From Sphingomonas sp. PP-CE-3G-477 (GTDB lineage Bacteria; Pseudomonadota; Alphaproteobacteria; Sphingomonadales; Sphingomonadaceae): 64,000 nt of DNA. The translations under genes and the position numbers were made by a program. Below, piece by piece: positions 59,684 through 64,000 of the stretch. Location: assembly GCF_003050745.1 (NCBI RefSeq), contig NZ_QAOF01000001.1, forward strand, positions 434,001 through 498,000, read 5' to 3'. The notes below the pieces were generated by a model, which was not told the origin of the DNA, did no database searches, and saw only the letters and a program-made list of their open reading frames with translations. Numbering within the stretch: position 1 is the stretch's first letter; each line of letters starts with the position of its first letter.

Positions 59684-61099
59684 ATGAAACTCGCAGCGCT
59701 GACCGACGGGACGGAAGAGGCGCAGGTGACGGGGTTCGCGATCGATCACCGCAAGGTCGCGCCGGGCACGGTGTTCGGCGCGTTCGAAGGCGCGCGCGTC
59801 AACGGCGAGGATTTTATTGAGGACGCGGTTCGCTCGGGCGCGATCGCAGTGGTCGCGCGGCCGGGGCTGACGGTCGAGGGCGCCACGTACATTGCCGATG
59901 ACAATCCCCGGGAGCGGTTCGCGCAACTGGCCGCGAAGTTCTTCGCGCCGTTTCCCGAGACGTCGGTCGCGATTACGGGGACGAATGGGAAGACGTCGTG
60001 TGTCGAGATGACCCGCCAGTTGTGGCGGATGGCGGGGTTTCATGCGGCCTCGATCGGGACGCTGGGGGTTACGACGGCGGACGAGCGGGTTACGACCGGG
60101 CTGACCACGCCGGACGTGGTGACGTTCCTGTCGAATGTGGCGGGGCTCGCGCGCGAGGGTGTGACACACCTCGCGTTCGAGGCATCGAGCCACGGGCTGA
60201 CGCAGTATCGGACCGAGGGGCTGAAGGTGGCTGCCGCGGCGTTCACGAACCTCAGTCGCGACCATCTCGATTACCACGGCGATATGGCCGCGTATTTCAC
60301 CGCCAAGATCCGGTTGTTCTCGGAAGTGCTTTCGCCGGACGGGGCGGCGGTGGTGTGGGCTGACGATCCGCAGTCGGCGCGGGTGATCGACCTGGCGCGC
60401 GAGCGCGGCAACCGGCTGGTCACGGTCGGCACGCAGGGCGAGACGCTGCGGCTGGTGGGGCGTGATCCGACGTTGCTCGGGCAGGGGCTGACGATCGAGG
60501 CTGACGGCCAGACGTACAAGGTCACCTTGCCGCTGATCGGCGCCTACCAGGCTGCGAACGCGCTGGTGTCGGCGGGATTGGTAATCGCGACCGGTGGCGA
60601 TGTGGCGGCAACGATCGCCAACCTAGCGCGGTTACAACCGGTCCGCGGGCGGCTCGAACGGGCGGTGATCGCGAAGTCTGGCGCGCCAGTGTACGTCGAC
60701 TACGCCCACACCCCCGACGCCCTCGAAGCAGCAATCGCCGCGCTCAAGCCGCATGCTGGCGGCAAGCTGATCGTGGTGTTTGGCGCCGGCGGTGATCGCG
60801 ACACCGGCAAGCGTGAGACGATGGGGCAAGTCGCGGTGCAGCATGCTGACCGTGTGATCGTGACGGACGACAACCCGCGGACCGAGGACGCTCGCGCGAT
60901 CCGTTGCGACGTCCTGAAGGGCGCGCGCGGGGCTGAGGAAATCGGCGATCGGCGTGCGGCGATCGGCGCGGCGGTGCGCGAGGCGGGGCCCGAGGATATC
61001 GTGCTGATCGCGGGCAAGGGGCATGAGCAGGGGCAGACCGTCGGGGACATGGTCCTACCGTTCGATGATGTGACCGTCGCGCGGGAGTGCGCGGCGTGA
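59684..61099 (+). CDS. murE: UDP-MurNAc-L-Ala-D-Glu:meso-DAP ligase
   Basis: 471 residues. Adds the third stem-peptide residue. The ATP loop AITGTNGKTS is near 97-104. EASSHGL follows near 170 and TNLSRDHLDYHG near 195. The substrate motif DNPR (TDDNPRTEDA, about 396) is the form for meso-diaminopimelate rather than Lys. Starts MKLAALTDGTEEAQVT at ATG 59684 with GAGGA eight bases upstream. Followed by a palindromic repeat, then murF. meso-DAP fits a Gram-negative wall. Confidence 0.96.
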   Translation: MKLAALTDGTEEAQVTGFAIDHRKVAPGTVFGAFEGARVNGEDFIEDAVRSGAIAVVARPGLTVEGATYIADDNPRERFAQLAAKFFAPFPETSVAITGTNGKTSCVEMTRQLWRMAGFHAASIGTLGVTTADERVTTGLTTPDVVTFLSNVAGLAREGVTHLAFEASSHGLTQYRTEGLKVAAAAFTNLSRDHLDYHGDMAAYFTAKIRLFSEVLSPDGAAVVWADDPQSARVIDLARERGNRLVTVGTQGETLRLVGRDPTLLGQGLTIEADGQTYKVTLPLIGAYQAANALVSAGLVIATGGDVAATIANLARLQPVRGRLERAVIAKSGAPVYVDYAHTPDALEAAIAALKPHAGGKLIVVFGAGGDRDTGKRETMGQVAVQHADRVIVTDDNPRTEDARAIRCDVLKGARGAEEIGDRRAAIGAAVREAGPEDIVLIAGKGHEQGQTVGDMVLPFDDVTVARECAA

Positions 61100-61118
61100 G
61101 GGTGGCGACATCGTTATT

Positions 61119-61224
61119 CCCCTCCCGCTTGCGGGAGGGGCTAGGGGAGGGCGCGACGTACGTACTGGCGTTCGCTCTGTTTGATCAGCCCCTCCCCCGA
61201 CCCCTCCCGCAGGCGGGAGGGGGG
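61119..61224. repeat. Palindromic repeat between murE and murF (family A, copy 2)
   Basis: Left arm CCCCTCCCGCTTGCGGGAGG (61119-61138) plus GGCTAGGGGAGGGC, right arm GCCCCTCCCCCGACCCCTCC (61189-61208) ending CGCAGGCGGGAGGGGGG at 61224. It shares the arm pattern with the rpoB-rpoC repeat. The right arm contains GGAGG (61216-61220), six bases before the murF GTG, so it supplies the ribosome binding site. Confidence 0.9.
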
Positions 61225-61226
61225 CA

Positions 61227-62618
61227 GTGAGTCTCTGGACTTCCACCGAGATCGCGACCGCTACGGGTGGCGTGGCGTCAGGCGACTTCTCCGTCACCGG
61301 GGTCGCGTTCGACTCGCGTGAAGTCGGCCCCGGTGACTTGTTCGTGGCGATGAAGGGCGAGGCCAGTGACGGCCACCTCTTCCTCGATCAGGCTTTCGCT
61401 CAAGGCGCGGCGGGGGCTATTGTGTCCGAGCCTTGCGATCATCCGCACGTCCTCGTCGCGGACAGTTTTGTCGCGTTGCAGGCGCTTGGGCGGGCGAGCC
61501 GGGCTCGGAGCGGAGCGAAGATCATCGGCGTCACCGGTTCGGTTGGGAAGACCAGCGCCAAGGAAGCGCTGTTCGCCTGCCTCGACCGCGCGGCGCCGGG
61601 CGACGTGCACCGCTCGGTCAAGAGCTACAACAACCACACCGGCGTCCCGCTGAGCCTCGCCCGGATGCCGCGGGACGCGAAGTTCGGCGTGTTCGAGATG
61701 GGGATGAACCACGCCGGTGAGCTTGCCGAGCTGACCCAGCTCGTCCGCCCGCACATCGCGATGATCACTGCGATCGCGCCTGCGCATACCGCGTTCTTTC
61801 CCGACGAGAGCGCGATCGCCGATGCCAAGGGGGAGATCTTTGCCGGGCTCGAACCGGACGGGACGGCGATCGTGCCCTATGACAGCCCGCACCGCGACCG
61901 GCTGCTCGGCCATGCCGCGCCGCATGCCGCGCACATCGTCACGTTCGGCAGCGAGAAGGGCGCCGATGTCCGCGCGATCGAGGCGATGCGGCTGCCGACC
62001 GGTGGGACGTTCGTCACCGCGCGGATGGGGCAGGGGGCCGAGCATGAGCTGAGCTTCACGATCGCGCAGCCGGGCGCGCATTGGGTGTCGAATGCGCTCG
62101 GCGTGCTGGCGTGCGTGCAGGCGGCCGGAGGCGATCTCGGACTCGCCGGGCTGGCACTGGCCGAACTCGGTGGCCTGCAAGGTCGCGGCGCAAGGTCGCT
62201 GGTGCCCGTTGGCGAAGGCCAGACGCTGGTGATCGACGAAAGCTACAACGCCAACCCAGCCTCGATGCGCGCGACGCTCAGCGTCCTCGGGCATGAACCC
62301 GGCCGCCACATCGCGGTACTTGGCGAAATGCGCGAACTGGGCGAGGGCTCCGACGACTATCACGCAGCCCTCGCCGAGCCGATCCTCGCCGCGCGCGTCG
62401 AAATGGCGCTGCTCGTCGGTGAAGCGATGGCGCCGTTAGCGCAGGTGCTTGAGGGACAGATCGAAACCGTCCATGTGGGCGACGCTGCGGCCGCGCTCGC
62501 GTCGTTACGGACGATCCTGGCGCCCGGCGATGTCGTGCTCGTCAAGGGATCGAACGGGGTAGGCCTCGCGCGCGTCGTAGCGGGTCTCCAGACTGGCCTC
62601 AAAGGCGGGATTAACTGA
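61227..62618 (+). CDS. murF: UDP-MurNAc-tripeptide:D-Ala-D-Ala ligase
   Basis: 463 residues from a GTG at 61227 (MSLWTSTEIATATGG). Adds D-Ala-D-Ala to finish the pentapeptide. The ATP loop is GVTGSVGKTSAKEA near 100; NNHTGVPLSLARMP and FGVFEMGMNHAGEL follow; a C-terminal ligase domain contains DESYNANPASM. The ribosome binding site is inside the palindromic repeat between murE and murF. mraY starts directly after its stop (TGAATG). Confidence 0.95.
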   Translation: MSLWTSTEIATATGGVASGDFSVTGVAFDSREVGPGDLFVAMKGEASDGHLFLDQAFAQGAAGAIVSEPCDHPHVLVADSFVALQALGRASRARSGAKIIGVTGSVGKTSAKEALFACLDRAAPGDVHRSVKSYNNHTGVPLSLARMPRDAKFGVFEMGMNHAGELAELTQLVRPHIAMITAIAPAHTAFFPDESAIADAKGEIFAGLEPDGTAIVPYDSPHRDRLLGHAAPHAAHIVTFGSEKGADVRAIEAMRLPTGGTFVTARMGQGAEHELSFTIAQPGAHWVSNALGVLACVQAAGGDLGLAGLALAELGGLQGRGARSLVPVGEGQTLVIDESYNANPASMRATLSVLGHEPGRHIAVLGEMRELGEGSDDYHAALAEPILAARVEMALLVGEAMAPLAQVLEGQIETVHVGDAAAALASLRTILAPGDVVLVKGSNGVGLARVVAGLQTGLKGGIN

Positions 62619-63689
62619 ATGTTGTACTGGCTCGCCGAGCATCTGGGGTTTCCCGGCCTGCTGAACCTCATCCGCTATCAGACGGTGCGGACCGGGGGTG
62701 CGGTCGCGACTGCGCTGATCATCGGCCTGATCATCGGGCCGAAGTTCATCGGCTGGTTGCGCGTGCGGCAGGGCAAGGGCCAGCCGATCCGCGCCGACGG
62801 TCCGCAGTCGCATCTGTCGAAGCGCGGCACGCCGACGATGGGCGGGCTGATGATCCTGACCTCGATGTGCCTGGCCATCTTCCTGTGGATGGACCTGAGC
62901 AATCCGTATGTCTGGGCGTGCCTGTTCGTGACGCTCGGCTTCGGGACGATCGGGTTCCTCGACGACTATGACAAGGTGCGCAAGGCGAGCACCGCGGGGA
63001 TCAGCGGGCGCACGCGGTTGCTGCTCGAGTTCATCATCGCGGGTGTCGCCGCGACGATCATCATGTCGCAGAACGGACCGCATCTGTACCTGCCGTTCAC
63101 GTCGCGTATGTACCTCGATCTCGGCTGGTTCTTCCCGGTGTTCGCAGCGTTCACGATCGTGTCGTTCGGCAATGCGGTGAACCTCACCGATGGGCTCGAC
63201 GGGCTGGCGACGATGCCGGTGATCATCGCCAGCGTCGCGTTCATGGTGATCGTGTACCTCGTCGGAAACGTGAAGTTCGCCGATTATCTCGGTATTCCGC
63301 ATGTCCCTCGCGCGGGTGAACTTGCGATCTTCTGCGGGGCTATCGTTGGGGCAGGGCTCGCGTTCCTGTGGTTCAATGCGCCGCCGGCTGCGGTGTTCAT
63401 GGGCGATACCGGTTCGCTGGCCTTGGGCGGTGCGCTCGGGACGATCGCGGTCGTTGCACATCACGAGATCGTGCTGGGGATCATCGGCGGGCTGTTCGTG
63501 ATCGAGGCGCTGTCGGTGATCATCCAGGTGTTCTTCTACAAGCGCACCGGCAAGCGCGTGTTCCGGATGGCGCCGATCCACCATCATTTCGAACAGCTCG
63601 GCTGGGCCGAGGCGACGGTGGTCATCCGTTTCTGGATCATCGCGCTGGTGCTGGCGCTGGTCGGCCTTTCGACGTTGAAGCTGCGGTGA
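62619..63689 (+). CDS. mraY: Phospho-MurNAc-pentapeptide translocase
   Basis: 356 residues, polytopic (about ten helices). Transfers phospho-MurNAc-pentapeptide onto undecaprenyl phosphate, giving lipid I. Family marks are [39 protein letters not shown] (the catalytic Asp region), [15 protein letters not shown] and [14 protein letters not shown]. It follows murF without a gap. Its stop overlaps the GTG start of murD (GTGA). Confidence 0.97.
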   Translation: MLYWLAEHLGFPGLLNLIRYQTVRTGGAVATALIIGLIIGPKFIGWLRVRQGKGQPIRADGPQSHLSKRGTPTMGGLMILTSMCLAIFLWMDLSNPYVWACLFVTLGFGTIGFLDDYDKVRKASTAGISGRTRLLLEFIIAGVAATIIMSQNGPHLYLPFTSRMYLDLGWFFPVFAAFTIVSFGNAVNLTDGLDGLATMPVIIASVAFMVIVYLVGNVKFADYLGIPHVPRAGELAIFCGAIVGAGLAFLWFNAPPAAVFMGDTGSLALGGALGTIAVVAHHEIVLGIIGGLFVIEALSVIIQVFFYKRTGKRVFRMAPIHHHFEQLGWAEATVVIRFWIIALVLALVGLSTLKLR

Positions 63690-64000
63690 TTGTTGCTGAG
63701 GCCTGGCGCGGGAAACGCTATGCGGTGCTGGGGCTCGCGCGGTCTGGGGGTGCGACTGCGCGGGCGTTGGTGGCTGGCGGTGCGAGCGTTGTCGCGTGGG
63801 ATTCCGACGAGGCGAAGCGTGCTGTCTTTGCTCCCTCGCCCCCTCGGGGAGAGGGTCGGGGTGAGGGGCAACCCAGCAGTGCTTCGCCTGGAACAGCCCC
63901 TCACCCAACCCTCTCCCCGGAGGGGAGAGGGCTTTTAGAAGTCGCACCGCTCGATGATCTTTCGGGGTTCGACGCACTAGTAGTATCGCCGGGCGTACCG
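63686..64000 (+). CDS. murD: UDP-MurNAc-L-Ala:D-Glu ligase, N-terminal part (carries palindromic insertion)
   Basis: 105 codons from a GTG to the right edge; the family has about 440-460 residues. Start: [20 protein letters not shown] and [18 protein letters not shown] are the MurD Rossmann N-terminus. After DSDEAKRA comes an unusual run of about 30-37 residues, low in complexity ([32 protein letters not shown]), encoded by a 99-bp palindromic DNA element. The enzyme then resumes with [18 protein letters not shown], the usual end of this domain. No stop interrupts it. The position is the surface between the second strand and VVSPG; likely tolerated. Confidence 0.9.
   Translation, partial: MIVAEAWRGKRYAVLGLARSGGATARALVAGGASVVAWDSDEAKRAVFAPSPPRGEGRGEGQPSSASPGTAPHPTLSPEGRGLLEVAPLDDLSGFDALVVSPGVP
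63833..63931. repeat. Palindromic repeat inside murD (in frame)
   Basis: Arms 63833-63869 (CCCTCGCCCCCTCGGGGAGA then GGGTCGGGGTGAGGGGC) and 63896-63931 (GCCCCTCACCCAACCCTCTC then CCCGGAGGGGAGAGGG) are near-perfect inverted copies around a 26-bp spacer. The element is 99 bp, a multiple of three, and is read through without a stop in the murD frame. Confidence 0.9.

Overview
The window (64 kb, GC-rich) comes from the chromosome of an alphaproteobacterium, most likely Sphingomonas or a close relative. The evidence is gene content and order: aroA-cmk-rpsA, a division/cell-wall (dcw) cluster that starts with mraZ, alphaproteobacterial-type PDH E2/E3, the FYDLN-acid (TIGR02300) protein next to aroA, NDUFA12 followed by DUF2155 and aat, and an RcnB/glycine-zipper envelope protein. 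Most of it is housekeeping DNA. I see no prophage, plasmid, CRISPR array or insertion sequence.

Layout. 1-4.5 kb: aroA, cmk and rpsA on the minus strand, with a SemiSWEET sugar-transporter gene on the plus strand between cmk and rpsA; then a TIGR02300 gene and tRNA-Ala(GGC). 4.5-11.4 kb: a leucine/isovalerate catabolism cluster (ivd, mccB, a small exported NTF2-like gene, mccA, a MaoC hydratase) with a divergent LysR regulator. 11.4-15.7 kb: a PhoQ/PhoP-like two-component system, a divergent exported OB-fold/collagen-like protein and a PepSY membrane operon. 15.9-22.4 kb: SDR, OFA-type MFS transporter, FAH hydrolase, y4iL-like catalase, metallophosphoesterase, a frameshifted PilZ gene and a TonB-like protein. 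22.7-31.3 kb: rpoC and rpoB with a clear promoter, divergent from a hemerythrin-like gene. 32.4-37.6 kb: VanY-type peptidase, RluA-type pseudouridine synthase, arfB, free-Met-sulfoxide reductase, RcnB protein and a GT-C-like membrane protein. 38-41.4 kb: pdhC, a small membrane protein, a thioesterase and lpdA in one operon. 41.5-48.5 kb: USP, PAS-HTH regulator, M28 peptidase, GGDEF-EAL protein and fatty acyl-AMP ligase. 48.6-55.4 kb: recX, a double cold-shock-domain protein with DUF192, NDUFA12, DUF2155, aat, a ParA-like ATPase, an MliC-like lipoprotein and cysK. 55.8-64 kb: mraZ-rsmH-ftsL-ftsI-murE-murF-mraY-murD, with murD running off the end.

The most unusual theme is a set of GC-rich palindromic repeats of about 80-230 bp in several families. 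They lie between genes and inside operons: ivd/mccB, rpoB/rpoC and murE/murF. In two of these (mccB and murF) the outer arm of the palindrome supplies the Shine-Dalgarno sequence of the next gene. A related palindrome lies inside the murD reading frame, in frame and without stops, so it should add about 30-37 residues to an essential enzyme. This resembles the in-frame palindromic elements described in Rickettsia.

Other points for follow-up: TCCCC boxes at 10-bp spacing upstream of mraZ (candidate MraZ sites), a 184-bp antisense overlap between the DUF2155 gene and aat, a single-base frameshift in the PilZ gene, and a perfect T-N11-A palindrome between the LysR gene and ivd.
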